Both the position numbers and the translations under genes were made by a program. From assembly GCF_019972295.1 (NCBI RefSeq), contig NZ_BLJA01000001.1, positions 3,555,574-3,619,573 on the forward strand: a DNA stretch of 64,000 nucleotides. Direction: 5' to 3'. The stretch is from Geobacter sp. AOG2. GTDB taxonomy: Bacteria; Desulfobacterota; Desulfuromonadia; Geobacterales; Pseudopelobacteraceae. Below, in pieces: positions 9,280-17,143 of the stretch; positions within the stretch are counted from its first letter, which is position 1, and each line of letters starts with the position of its first letter. A model generated the notes under the pieces. The model saw nothing but the letters and a program-made list of their open reading frames with translations, made no database searches and was not told the origin of the DNA.

Positions 9280-9525
9280 TCAGATCCAGGCGTCCCCGCC
9301 GTCGTACTGGTAGTCTCCGCCCTTTGTTTTGGGAGCAACCTTGAACTTGGCTTCCCGAGCGAGGCGTTTCATCTTCTCGGCGGCGCTTTCTCCCAGGTCG
9401 GTCAGTTTTTCCCGCACCTCGCGGCCCGGTTTCGGGGTCAGGAGAAGCGCGGCTGCAGCGCCGATGACGGCGCCGGATACAAAGGCAATGACGGCGGCTG
9501 CGGCATTATCGTTGTTGGTGGACAT
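9280..9525 (-). CDS. YtxH-domain protein
   Basis: This 81-residue protein has one glycine/alanine-rich membrane segment (AVIAFVSGAVIGAAAALLLTP), then the KPGREVREKLTDLGE helix and a charged tail, as in YtxH small membrane proteins. Molecular function is not known for the family, which is often stress-linked. ATG 9525 has an AGGAG site. It lies upstream of the LarA-like gene on the same strand, 33 bases away, and may be co-transcribed with it. Confidence 0.8.
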   Translation of the reverse strand: MSTNNDNAAAAVIAFVSGAVIGAAAALLLTPKPGREVREKLTDLGESAAEKMKRLAREAKFKVAPKTKGGDYQYDGGDAWI

Positions 9526-9623
9526 GACAGGCTCCTTTATGGCGTAGCATGGTGGTCGCTAAAGTGTTGATGAACTGGCTCTATATCTAGCACAGCAGGC
9601 AATGCAACATAAAGCAAAATTTT

Positions 9624-9649
9624 CCGGGAGGCGTGAAAAATCCTCCCGG
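9624..9649 (-). terminator. Terminator after the glutamate dehydrogenase gene
   Basis: On the minus strand ccgggagg and cctcccgg form an 8-bp stem followed by aaaattttgcttt, downstream of the large dehydrogenase stop at 9700. Confidence 0.55.
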
Positions 9650-9699
9650 TTGAATGCCGCTCCGCAAGCCCGGCTCCGGGCGTTCTCGCGGGCTCTTGG

Positions 9700-12675
9700 T
9701 CATAGCGTCCGCGCCAGGTGTCTTCTCACCATATCCTCGAAATCCGTGTCGCGGTTGCCGGTGTAGACCAGAGACGAACCGATCTCGGCGGCGAGGATGG
9801 CGCATAGGTATTTGCGGGGCAGATTTCTGACGCGCTTCCGAAAGGCCGGCGTCTCCCGCAGGAGCCGCGGCAGATGGTTGAAGATCGCCTGTCGGAAGGG
9901 GTGCTGCAGGCAGAGTTCCGGCCGTGCGGAAAAGAATTCGAATAGCCGGGTATAGAAGCTGTTGATGTTGATGCTGATGGTATCGGAAATCTCGGTGTAC
10001 GGAAGGCTGTCGCCGGATTCCCGCCGGCGTCGCAGGATCAGGCGTGCTTCGTCCTCGGTCCGTTTCTCCAGGATGGCCAGTACGTCCTTAACATACTCCT
10101 CCTTGTGCTCCAGGAATTCCTGTTCGGAGAGGAGCAGGTTGGCTATGATCTCGTAGGAGGACGATATGACGCCGCACTTGTTGGCCGCAGCATCGCGCAT
10201 GATTACCACGCCGCTCTTCTGGAGCTGGGTCCTGGCTTCGGGAGTGATGAACGAGTTGGCCCCCTCCACGACTACGGGGGCCGAAGGGGTCCCCTTGTCG
10301 TCGAGGTATGAACGCCAGTTCTGGCCGTCGATGGTTTCGGGGCGGCCTCCGGCGGGGATGAAGAGATCCGCCTTGACCGTAAAGACCAGGCTGTTGTACT
10401 CGCGATAGAAGTCGTCAACCTCCAGCCATTCCTCCACGAGCCCGTCCGCCCCCCGGACCACCTTGCGGTGCGTTTCTTTCAGCCCCTCCACACGCCTGCC
10501 GGTGCGGTAGATGATGAAGCCTCCTTCTCCCAGGGCATCGGGGCTGAAGGCGTCCAGATCGTGGGCCAGCACGATGCGCTGCAACTCTCCGCGGTCGATG
10601 CCGCTGGGATCGTAGAGGGCGGCGGTGCCGTCCAGTATCAGGCGCACCTGCATGAGCGGGCAGCGTTCCAGCATGATGCGCAGGGCATTTCCGGCAACGT
10701 CCCCGTTGGGCCCGCCGGTCATCTTGAGTGAGAAAGAATCCTTGTGGATGTCTATTCCGGCCGTTTCGGCCATGGTGATCTCGGCAAATTTGACCACGCC
10801 GGTGGAGGTGACCCCGTACTCCTTGTGGTTGATGCCGACCCGCTTGCTGGACATGATACCGATGCCGAGGATGTAACCCCGCTTCCTGGACAGGCTGGCT
10901 ATGGCCTCGATCATGCCGTCGTGCATATTCTCGTCCGGGCCGATCTCGATCGGCTCGTCGTCGCCGTAATAGTCCACCACGCGCGGGTCCCTGGCCCGGC
11001 CCTGCTCGGTCACGAAGATGTCCAGGAAGGCGTTGGCGATGCCGTATTGCAACTTGTACAGGCGGCTGTTCTCCGCTTCGCCGCCCGCCTGCTCCAGGTC
11101 GGAGGCATCCAGTACCAGGGTCATCTTGGAGCCACCCTCGTAGATGTCCTTGTTCTTGAAGTGCTGCGTGTTGGCCAGGACATACACCTCTCGGAAGAGG
11201 GTGTTGGCGGCGGTGATGTAGTCGTCGGCGCTGCGGGCGATGACCGTGCGCCAACCACCACGGGCGATGTCCGAGAAGCCCACATGGTAGCCGGCGCCGT
11301 AACGGCTGAAAAAGAACGTCACCCGGAAGGGGAGCGCCTCGGGCAGATCGGCGGTGAACTCGTGCCCCATCTCGCGCAGGTAGGTGGGGTCGAGGCGGAA
11401 GGCCAGGGCCTGTTTGGCCACCACGAAGAAGTTGGTCTTGAGGGTATGGGTGACCAGCAGCAGGCAGCAGCGGTAGACGGCCCGGCGGATGTCGTCCAGC
11501 CAGCGGTGGCCGGTGTTGTACTCCTGGGCCGCCGCTTGCGTCTCGGCCAGAAGGTTGTTGTAGACGGCCTCCCGCCCGGCCAGGTCGGGATCGAAGCGCG
11601 CCCTGAACAGGCCGATGAATCGTTGGGCCATCTCTGGATGGTCATAGAAGGCTTTCTCCACATCCTCCAATCCGAAGCGGTCCGGCTGACTGTGGGCCAG
11701 ACTGGTATGGCAGAAGGCGATGAAGGCGTTGACCAGGGCGGCGTCCTCGCCCGACATCTGGCCCTCGGTGACGTAGTCGCGGTAGGCGGGCGAGGAGGTG
11801 GCGATGATCTGGGTGGTGCACAGCTCACGCGTCAGGCGTGCGGCCAGATCGCTGTCCGGCGACAGGGGTGCGCCTTGGCGGCTGATCACGAAGAAGGCCC
11901 CCAGGAAGTAGGGATGGATCCCGTTGGAGATGGTCTGGCAGTATGCCCTGCGGATGCCCACATCCAGGCGATTGAAGACCTCCAGCACCTGGAGCAGGAA
12001 TTCGTCCTGGGGCGGATTGCCCACGGCGAACAGGACCCTGGTCTCCGGTCGCCCGTCGCGCACGACCTCGCAGATGTCGAGGAACAGGCCGCCCGAGGCG
12101 TTACCCCGCTCGAAGAGCCAGATCAGCCAGGCAAGCCGCGACGGAGGCGATATGCGGATCAGATTCTCGTCGTTCAGCCAGAGGATCTTCAACAGGTGGT
12201 CGAGTTTTTTCAGGTCGAACCCTGGAAAGGTGCGGCGCAACTCGGCACGGAGTCTGCGTGTCAGGGCGGGCGGGATTTCCACCTCCTGGTGCAGGTCGAT
12301 CTCGTGGCTATGGCGGCGGTCGAACTCGAAACGCTGCACCTCCAGTTCATGCGCCATACCCGGCATGGGTGCATTGGAATGGGAGAACATGGCATAGGAA
12401 ATCTCCTGTTCACCTATGCGGCGCAGGGTTTCGTAAAGCGAGCCGGGTTGGTTGACGCAGGCCATCACCAGGCGTTTTTCCCGGTCTGTCAGGATCAGGC
12501 TCCGGTTGTCCCGCAACCGGCCCATCTCCCGCGCCAGCAGCACCAGGGCATCCTCCTCGTCGGCCATGGCGTGGAAAAAGTAGGGACTCATATGTTGCTG
12601 GAGCCAATCGGCGTTTTGTGCGCTGACTTCATGTCGGGCCTTGGCAGAACGGCGGATGACGGCGGGAAGGTTCAT
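9700..12675 (-). CDS. Large NAD-specific glutamate dehydrogenase
   Basis: The 991-residue product belongs to the ~1000-residue NAD-dependent glutamate dehydrogenase class (Glu/Leu/Phe/Val dehydrogenase catalytic domain in the C-terminal half behind a long N-terminal region). It deaminates glutamate to 2-oxoglutarate and ammonia. Supporting segments are YHVGFSDIARGGWRTV, NKDIYEGGSKMTLVLD with the substrate lysine region, GPDENMHDGMIEAIA, INHKEYGVTSTGVVKFAE, and TGGPNGDVAGNALRI, which corresponds to the dinucleotide-binding fold. I chose ATG 12675 (site aggagcagtcac). Upstream in-frame codons overlap the divergent cobalamin gene and lack a ribosome site. It is a single-gene transcript. Confidence 0.88.
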   Translation of the reverse strand: MNLPAVIRRSAKARHEVSAQNADWLQQHMSPYFFHAMADEEDALVLLAREMGRLRDNRSLILTDREKRLVMACVNQPGSLYETLRRIGEQEISYAMFSHSNAPMPGMAHELEVQRFEFDRRHSHEIDLHQEVEIPPALTRRLRAELRRTFPGFDLKKLDHLLKILWLNDENLIRISPPSRLAWLIWLFERGNASGGLFLDICEVVRDGRPETRVLFAVGNPPQDEFLLQVLEVFNRLDVGIRRAYCQTISNGIHPYFLGAFFVISRQGAPLSPDSDLAARLTRELCTTQIIATSSPAYRDYVTEGQMSGEDAALVNAFIAFCHTSLAHSQPDRFGLEDVEKAFYDHPEMAQRFIGLFRARFDPDLAGREAVYNNLLAETQAAAQEYNTGHRWLDDIRRAVYRCCLLLVTHTLKTNFFVVAKQALAFRLDPTYLREMGHEFTADLPEALPFRVTFFFSRYGAGYHVGFSDIARGGWRTVIARSADDYITAANTLFREVYVLANTQHFKNKDIYEGGSKMTLVLDASDLEQAGGEAENSRLYKLQYGIANAFLDIFVTEQGRARDPRVVDYYGDDEPIEIGPDENMHDGMIEAIASLSRKRGYILGIGIMSSKRVGINHKEYGVTSTGVVKFAEITMAETAGIDIHKDSFSLKMTGGPNGDVAGNALRIMLERCPLMQVRLILDGTAALYDPSGIDRGELQRIVLAHDLDAFSPDALGEGGFIIYRTGRRVEGLKETHRKVVRGADGLVEEWLEVDDFYREYNSLVFTVKADLFIPAGGRPETIDGQNWRSYLDDKGTPSAPVVVEGANSFITPEARTQLQKSGVVIMRDAAANKCGVISSSYEIIANLLLSEQEFLEHKEEYVKDVLAILEKRTEDEARLILRRRRESGDSLPYTEISDTISININSFYTRLFEFFSARPELCLQHPFRQAIFNHLPRLLRETPAFRKRVRNLPRKYLCAILAAEIGSSLVYTGNRDTDFEDMVRRHLARTL

Positions 12676-12895
12676 GTGACTGCTCCTGGGAAATGGGTTG
12701 TATGGCGTGGATCGCCCCATAGTATACCGCCTCTGGGGTTCTCTGCAATGGATAGCTCGCAATTTGAAGCGGCAATCCTTTGCTTGACCGCGCTTGGCTG
12801 AATTGCTATAGTCAAACACCGTTGTTTTATTCTGCTGTAATCGCGAAGAGCCCTGTATTGGAAGGGTTTTGCGGGATTCTAACCGGGATTGTCGC

Positions 12896-13423
12896 ATGGC
12901 GTTGGAACGTGGCTGCATACAGGTGTACACCGGCAACGGCAAGGGGAAGACCACCGCGGCCCTCGGACTGGCCTTGCGAGCCATAGGCCGCGGCCTCAAG
13001 GTGTGCGTCTTCCAGTTCATCAAGGGGGGAGGCCCCTACGGCGAACACCTGATCGCCGAAAAACTGGCTCCGTTGTTTACCATCATGCAGTCCGGCCGCC
13101 CAGGCTGGGTCAACACCAGGGACATCACCGAGGACCGCAGGGTGGCCCAGGAAGCGCTGGAGCGGGCCAAGGGTATCCTCGCCTCGGGGGAATACGACCT
13201 GGTGGTCCTGGACGAGATCAACGGAGCCGTGGGCTTCGGTTTGGTGGATGTTGAGCAGGTGCTGGAACTCATGAGCCTCAAACCCGAAAGGACGGAATTG
13301 GTCCTGACCGGCCGCAACGCCCATGAACGGGTGATCGAGGCGGCCGATCTGGTGACCGAGATGCGGGAGGTCAAGCATTACTATAAGGCGGGGGTGCCGG
13401 CCCGCACGGGAATAGAAATGTGA
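12896..13423 (+). CDS. cobO: Cob(I)alamin / corrinoid adenosyltransferase (CobA/CobO/BtuR type)
   Basis: The 175-residue product transfers the adenosyl group of ATP to reduced corrinoid, giving adenosylcobalamin. The P-loop-like YTGNGKGKTTAALGLALRA lies near the N-terminus, followed by KVCVFQFIKGG, LVVLDEINGAV (Walker-B-like) and LTGRNAHERVIEAADLVTEM, all typical of the family. ATG 12896 is chosen; a TTG at 12869 in the same frame is possible, and neither has a strong ribosome site. The gene lies 174 bases upstream of a free-standing B12-binding protein, which makes physical sense as a supplier and user of coenzyme B12. Confidence 0.92.
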   Translation: MALERGCIQVYTGNGKGKTTAALGLALRAIGRGLKVCVFQFIKGGGPYGEHLIAEKLAPLFTIMQSGRPGWVNTRDITEDRRVAQEALERAKGILASGEYDLVVLDEINGAVGFGLVDVEQVLELMSLKPERTELVLTGRNAHERVIEAADLVTEMREVKHYYKAGVPARTGIEM

Positions 13424-13550
13424 TGACGAATCCGGAAAAAGTCCATCCGGTTCGTTGCGCTCATTCTCGTCGCTGCGACGTACCGCACGGGTACGCCTCA
13501 CTCCTCAAATTTCGCGCACCTGCCGGCTGGAGCTTTTTGCGAATTCGTTA
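13424..13550. repeat. Palindromic intergenic repeat element
   Basis: The outer arms are imperfect inverted repeats: acgaatccggaaaaagtcca (from 13426) against the reverse complement of tggagctttttgcgaattcg (13528-13547). A central hairpin (cgtacc-gcac-gggtacg, 13479-13495) sits between them. It fills nearly all of the cobO-downstream gap and has no coding signal. It resembles the dispersed REP- or MITE-like elements common in this bacterial group. Confidence 0.6.
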
Positions 13551-13597
13551 ATGGAAACTGGGTCTAGCTTATATATTTCACATCGGAGGTAACTTTC

Positions 13598-14002
13598 ATG
13601 GCTTCAAGGACATTACGCGTGCTTGTGGGAAAACCGGGGCTGGACGGTCACGACCGGGGTGCGAAGATTATCGCCCGCGCTTTCCGCGATGCCGGTTTCG
13701 AGGTTATCTACACCGGCCTGCACCAGACGCCGGAGCAGATCGTCTCGGCCGCCATCCAGGAAGACGTGGACTGCGTCGGCCTGTCGATCCTGTCCGGCGC
13801 CCATAACACCCTCCTGCCCCGCATCTGCCAACTTTTCAAGGAAAAGAATGCCGACGATATCAAGGTGTTCGGCGGCGGCGTCATCCCCGAGGACGACATC
13901 CCCGGCCTGAAAGCGGCCGGCATCAGCGAGATCTTCACCCCCGGCACCTCCACGGATGACATCGTCTCCTGGGTGAAGGACAACGTGATCCCTCGGGCAT
14001 AA
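13598..14002 (+). CDS. Stand-alone cobalamin-binding domain protein (methylmalonyl-CoA mutase C-terminal type)
   Basis: The 134-residue protein is a B12-binding Rossmann domain like the C-terminal part of methylmalonyl-CoA mutase. It shows [20 protein letters not shown] with the DxHxxG motif whose histidine ligates cobalt, then [10 protein letters not shown] and [10 protein letters not shown], the two further cofactor loops. It probably forms a complex with a separately encoded catalytic subunit of a mutase (methylmalonyl- or isobutyryl-type) outside this window. A GGAGG ribosome site precedes ATG 13598. The adenosyltransferase gene lies upstream across a repeat element. Confidence 0.9.
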   Translation: MASRTLRVLVGKPGLDGHDRGAKIIARAFRDAGFEVIYTGLHQTPEQIVSAAIQEDVDCVGLSILSGAHNTLLPRICQLFKEKNADDIKVFGGGVIPEDDIPGLKAAGISEIFTPGTSTDDIVSWVKDNVIPRA

Positions 14003-14007
14003 ACGTA

Positions 14008-14099
14008 TAGTTCCCCCCTTTGACAAAGGGGGGCTAGGGGGGATTTGCTTCGAGCCGTTGTTAAATCCCCCTCGGTCCCCTTTTTTTAAAGGGGGAAGG
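14008..14099. repeat. G/C-run palindromic repeat
   Basis: Alternating runs form nested inverted repeats: cccccctttgacaaagggggg (named as ccccccttt / aaagggggg) and aggggggattt / aaatccccct. Such poly-G/poly-C extragenic palindromes recur in many genomes. Only this copy is evident here. Confidence 0.5.
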
Positions 14100-14115
14100 C
14101 AATCAACACCTTATC

Positions 14116-14149
14116 AAAGCCGCCCCGGATCACCGGGGCGGCTTTTTTT
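14116..14149 (+). terminator. Terminator downstream of the B12-binding gene
   Basis: The stem aagccgccccgg / ccggggcggctt is followed by seven T. Its core (ccgccccggatcaccggggcgg, split by the gatcac centre) is the same as the core of the terminator at 14991-15024. Confidence 0.88.
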
Positions 14150-14189
14150 GTCGAATGAGTAACGCGAATGACACTTGATGTTGCCATAA

Positions 14190-14206
14190 AAGACTATTAT
14201 AGTCTT
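14190..14206. promoter_or_regulatory. 17-bp perfect palindrome, candidate operator
   Basis: AAGACTATTATAGTCTT lies 45 bases before the SDR start codon and overlaps the AT-rich promoter zone. Its size and symmetry fit a dimeric repressor site. No regulator gene is adjacent, so the binder is unknown. Confidence 0.4.
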
Positions 14207-14250
14207 ATTATGATGAGTGTCGAACCCCATACCCATGAACGGAGAAAGTC

Positions 14251-14967
14251 ATGAAACTTGAAAATACAACTATTTTGGTAACCGGATCGAACAGGGGCAT
14301 CGGCAAGGCCCTCGTTGAAGAATTGCTCAAACACCCGGTCAAGAAGATCTATGCCGCGGCCCGCAAGACCGAAGAGCTCCCGGCATTCGGCGACAGCCGC
14401 GTGGTGCCGCTGAAGCTGGACATTACCGACCCGGATCTCGTCGCAAAGGCTGCCGGCCTGGCGCAGGATGTGGACATAGTCATCAACAACGCCGGTGTCG
14501 CCACCTTTTCGTCCGTTGTCACCGGTGAACCCGACGCGCTGAAACACGATCTGGAGGTGAACTACCTGGGCACGCTCAACGTGGTCCGCGCCTTTGCGCC
14601 GGTGCTGGAGAAGAAAGGGGGCGGCGCCATTGCCAATGTCCTCTCCGTTCTCAGCCTCGCCAGCATGTCCGCCGTAGGCGGTTACAGCGCTTCAAAGGCG
14701 GCGCTCTTTTCCGCAACCCAGGCGATGCGGGCGGAATTGAAGGCCAAGGGCATCTCCGTACACGGCATCTTCCCCGGCCCGATCGATACCGACATGTCCC
14801 GCGACTTCGCCATGCCGAAAACCGGCGCGCCGGAAACGGCGGAGAACATCATCAAAGGCATCCTGGCGGATCAGGAGGATATCTTTCCCGATCCCATGTC
14901 CGCCCAGGTAGGCGAAGTGTGGGCGAAAGACCCGAAAGGCCTTGAGCGCCAGTTTTCGGCCATGTAG
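14251..14967 (+). CDS. Short-chain dehydrogenase/reductase (SDR)
   Basis: The 238-residue classical SDR has the dinucleotide-binding TGSNRGIGKAL, the structural NNAG motif (IVINNAGVATF) and the catalytic YSASKAA with Ser upstream (LSVLSLASM). The cofactor is likely NADP(H) or NAD(H); the Arg after TGSN slightly favours NADP(H). Substrate unknown. ATG 14251 follows a GGAGA site. It is a single-gene transcript with its own terminator and a palindromic element upstream. Confidence 0.88.
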   Translation: MKLENTTILVTGSNRGIGKALVEELLKHPVKKIYAAARKTEELPAFGDSRVVPLKLDITDPDLVAKAAGLAQDVDIVINNAGVATFSSVVTGEPDALKHDLEVNYLGTLNVVRAFAPVLEKKGGGAIANVLSVLSLASMSAVGGYSASKAALFSATQAMRAELKAKGISVHGIFPGPIDTDMSRDFAMPKTGAPETAENIIKGILADQEDIFPDPMSAQVGEVWAKDPKGLERQFSAM

Positions 14968-14990
14968 CGGGGGCAGGTTCGTACATGAAA

Positions 14991-15024
14991 CGACCGCCCC
15001 GGATCACCGGGGCGGTCGTTTTGT
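14991..15024 (+). terminator. Terminator downstream of the SDR gene
   Basis: The stem cgaccgccccgg / ccggggcggtcg is followed by ttttgttg. It shares a 22-base core with the terminator at 14116. Confidence 0.8.
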
Positions 15025-15047
15025 TGAAAAACAATATTCGTATTCGA

Positions 15048-16253
15048 TCATTCTTTCATGCCTGACCCGGCTGTCCCTGCCGGCCTGTTCAGTAATTCGA
15101 TCACTTCCCTCGCGTAAAAGGTTCTGTACCGCCGGTGTTTTTCCCGCTGGAACAAAACCCCCTTTTCTTCAAGCATGGCCAAGGCCGCACTAGCCGACGG
15201 AAAAGAAATGCCAAGGGCGTTCTTGGCCTTGTGTGCCGTCAAAACAGGGGTCCCGAGCATAAGTTCGGGAAACTTGTGCAAAACCGATTGGCGGCGCAGG
15301 CCAAGCCCGCCTACAATGTCTTGCCACTTTCGGAGGATTGCCCCGAGCCCGAGCGCCGTGCCGATGGACTCCTGGACAGCGGTATCGACGCCAATCGCGA
15401 AAAACCTGATCCACTCCGCCCATTTGCCCTTAAGTTGGACGCCTGCCAGGGTGTCGTAATATTCCCTCTGATTGTCCTTGAGATAGCCCGACAGATACAC
15501 CGGCGGATAACCCTCCGCAGCCAGCATAAGGGGCAGGATGATACGCCCGACCCTCCCGTTGCCGTCGAAAAACGGGTGAATTGTCTCAAATTGTGCGTGA
15601 ACGACCGCCATGCGGACCACGATGGGCATTTCGATCTGATCCTCCTCGGCCGGCGCATACCGTAGCATCGAGATCACATCATCCATGCAGTCGGGCACAT
15701 TGCCGGCCGGCGGAGGGACAAAACGCGCCTGGTCTATTTTAAGGCTGCCGATCCAGTTTTGTTTGTCCCGGTACTCACCCGGTGCCCATGAGTTGTCACC
15801 ACCCGACATGAGCCGGGCATGAAGTTCCTTGACCAGATCGTTTGTGAAGGCGGCGACCCCACGCTCCCTGACCCGTTGCAGACCATACTCAAGAGCTGTG
15901 ACGTAATTGAGCGTGACCCGGACATCCGGCGGCAGCCCCTCATCACTGCCCGTGGCTTCGTAGGTCAACAGCTCATCTATTCCCGAATTGGTTCCCTCTA
16001 TCTGACTGCTCCGCACGGCTTCGCGCCGGTCTGCCGTCCGCGTGACAAGGTCCGGGTTGGGCAGCCCATGCGCAAGCGTCTGAAGATTCGCCAGAGCCGT
16101 ATGCGCCCGGCTTACTTCGCCGTGCAGACCTTGCAGCCCGGTGAGCCGGTCAACGCGAGGCGTAAGCGGCGGAACGAGCGCATATGCTCCCGGGTGACTC
16201 GCCACGGGCACGAGCAATGCGCGGCGTTCCGGGCTCAGATCGGTTTTTCGCAT
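15048..16253 (-). CDS. Fic-family protein (AMPylator)
   Basis: The 401-residue protein carries the Fic signature HPFFDGNGRVGR at about residues 207-218; the His is the catalytic base and the acidic residue binds Mg. Fic enzymes transfer AMP or other nucleotide parts to hydroxyl side chains of target proteins. An N-terminal inhibitory motif (SSQIEGTNS, the S-x-x-x-E-G type) is present, so it is probably self-inhibited. The C-terminus has a winged-helix-like region (LGISFPSASAALAMLEEKG). No antitoxin partner is adjacent. It lies in an accessory patch with a HicAB pair. Its target is unknown. Confidence 0.88.
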   Translation of the reverse strand: MRKTDLSPERRALLVPVASHPGAYALVPPLTPRVDRLTGLQGLHGEVSRAHTALANLQTLAHGLPNPDLVTRTADRREAVRSSQIEGTNSGIDELLTYEATGSDEGLPPDVRVTLNYVTALEYGLQRVRERGVAAFTNDLVKELHARLMSGGDNSWAPGEYRDKQNWIGSLKIDQARFVPPPAGNVPDCMDDVISMLRYAPAEEDQIEMPIVVRMAVVHAQFETIHPFFDGNGRVGRIILPLMLAAEGYPPVYLSGYLKDNQREYYDTLAGVQLKGKWAEWIRFFAIGVDTAVQESIGTALGLGAILRKWQDIVGGLGLRRQSVLHKFPELMLGTPVLTAHKAKNALGISFPSASAALAMLEEKGVLFQREKHRRYRTFYAREVIELLNRPAGTAGSGMKE

Positions 16254-16401
16254 GCTGCAACCTTTAATTATAGATTTGTTTATTTAAAGTTATACCTAAA
16301 ACATTAAATAAGCAATCGGGTAATTTAAAGTTTCGAGTGTCTTGGATGAGTTCCCTTTCACTTCGCGACTCAGCCGCAGGGGGAGGGGATAAGGAGGGAA
16401 A

Positions 16402-16470
16402 ATGAGAAAAGATGACCTGGTGGTTCTTGATGCTCTTCTCTGGGGCTGCCTCTCAGGTTTCGGCTTTTAA
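16402..16470 (+). CDS. Possible 22-aa small ORF
   Basis: ATG 16402 follows an excellent ribosome site (aaggaggga) and encodes MRKDDLVVLDALLWGCLSGF plus two more residues before TAA. It sits in the 267-bp gap between the Fic and HicB genes. It may be a genuine small protein, a leader, or the surviving 5' end of a decayed gene. No homology can be assigned. Confidence 0.3.
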   Translation: MRKDDLVVLDALLWGCLSGFGF

Positions 16471-16520
16471 GCGGCTCATGAAACGAGCGCTTTGTTATCG
16501 AAATAGCTAAGAGGCATGGA

Positions 16521-16874
16521 TCAGGCCGCCTTGCGGGCAAGGCCCTCCGCGATGTAGGTCGCGGCTAGGGTGTTGATGCTGACGCCCTCCTGTCGCGCCC
16601 TGGCCTGCAACCGGGCATGAACGCTTTTCGGGAGCCGCTGCACGAACTTGCCGGAGTATGCGCCGTAGTTGCCCGGTTCCGGGACCGGAAGGCCCCGTTC
16701 TTCAAGCGTGGCGATCACGGCGGCCAAGGCCTTGAAACCTTCCGCAATCGCCTCCTCGATAGTTTCGCCGTCAGCTATGCACTCGTTGAAATCGAGGAAC
16801 GCGACCATGTAGCCGCCCCCCTCTTCTGCTGTGAGCGCCCGTGTCTCGAATGGATATGCTTTAATGTCTTTCAT
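16521..16874 (-). CDS. hicB: HicB-family antitoxin
   Basis: The 117-residue protein has the N-terminal partially degraded RNase-H-like HicB fold (YPFETRALTAEEGGGYMVAF, ECIADGETIEEAIAEGFKAL). A C-terminal ribbon-helix-helix DNA-binding part follows (FVQRLPKSVHARLQARARQEGVSI). It should neutralise the adjacent HicA and repress the pair's promoter. Its ATG overlaps the HicA stop by 4 bases (toxin gene first, then antitoxin). Confidence 0.9.
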   Translation of the reverse strand: MKDIKAYPFETRALTAEEGGGYMVAFLDFNECIADGETIEEAIAEGFKALAAVIATLEERGLPVPEPGNYGAYSGKFVQRLPKSVHARLQARARQEGVSINTLAATYIAEGLARKAA

Positions 16875-17098
16875 GGTTCCTCCAGCAGTGCCAGAAACTT
16901 CCTGACGTAAATCATCTTGATCGGCTTTTTTGCCGGCACCGGAAGGGTTTTTCCGGCGGCAGTTATAAAAACGCAATGGCTCCCGCCATCATGACGCCAC
17001 GCAATCCCCATGCGATTCGCCACGGCCTGGAGGTCTTCGATCCTCCACCCGTCCGGGTTGTTACGCATTTTGTTTATCGTCTTGTCAGCTTGCGTCAT
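16871..17098 (-). CDS. hicA: HicA-family mRNA interferase toxin
   Basis: The 75-residue protein has the double-stranded-RNA-binding-like HicA fold with the conserved GGSHCVF histidine that HicA needs to cleave mRNA, and a VPAKKPIKMIYVRKFL C-terminal helix. It is slightly longer at the N-terminus than the usual ~60 residues. Gene order hicA-hicB with a 4-base overlap is classical. The promoter just upstream contains a 14-bp palindrome, the expected site for HicB. Confidence 0.88.
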   Translation of the reverse strand: MTQADKTINKMRNNPDGWRIEDLQAVANRMGIAWRHDGGSHCVFITAAGKTLPVPAKKPIKMIYVRKFLALLEEP

Positions 17099-17108
17099 AG
17101 GGATATAG

Positions 17109-17132
17109 TACTATATATAGTATCAAAGTCAA
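17109..17132 (-). promoter_or_regulatory. hicAB promoter with palindromic operator
   Basis: On the minus strand TTGACT (17132-17127) is followed, after about 17 bases, by an ACTATA/CTATAT -10. The spacer and -10 contain the perfect palindrome TACTATATATAGTA (17109-17122). This suits autoregulation by the ribbon-helix-helix domain of HicB. Confidence 0.5.
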
Positions 17133-17143
17133 TGGGTTTTGGT

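Noticed and set aside
10744-12801. 685-codon plus-strand open frame opposite the NAD-glutamate dehydrogenase gene
   Set aside because: It is antisense to a well-supported gene in high-GC DNA where such long shadow frames are expected. The translation has no recognisable domain and there is no ribosome site.
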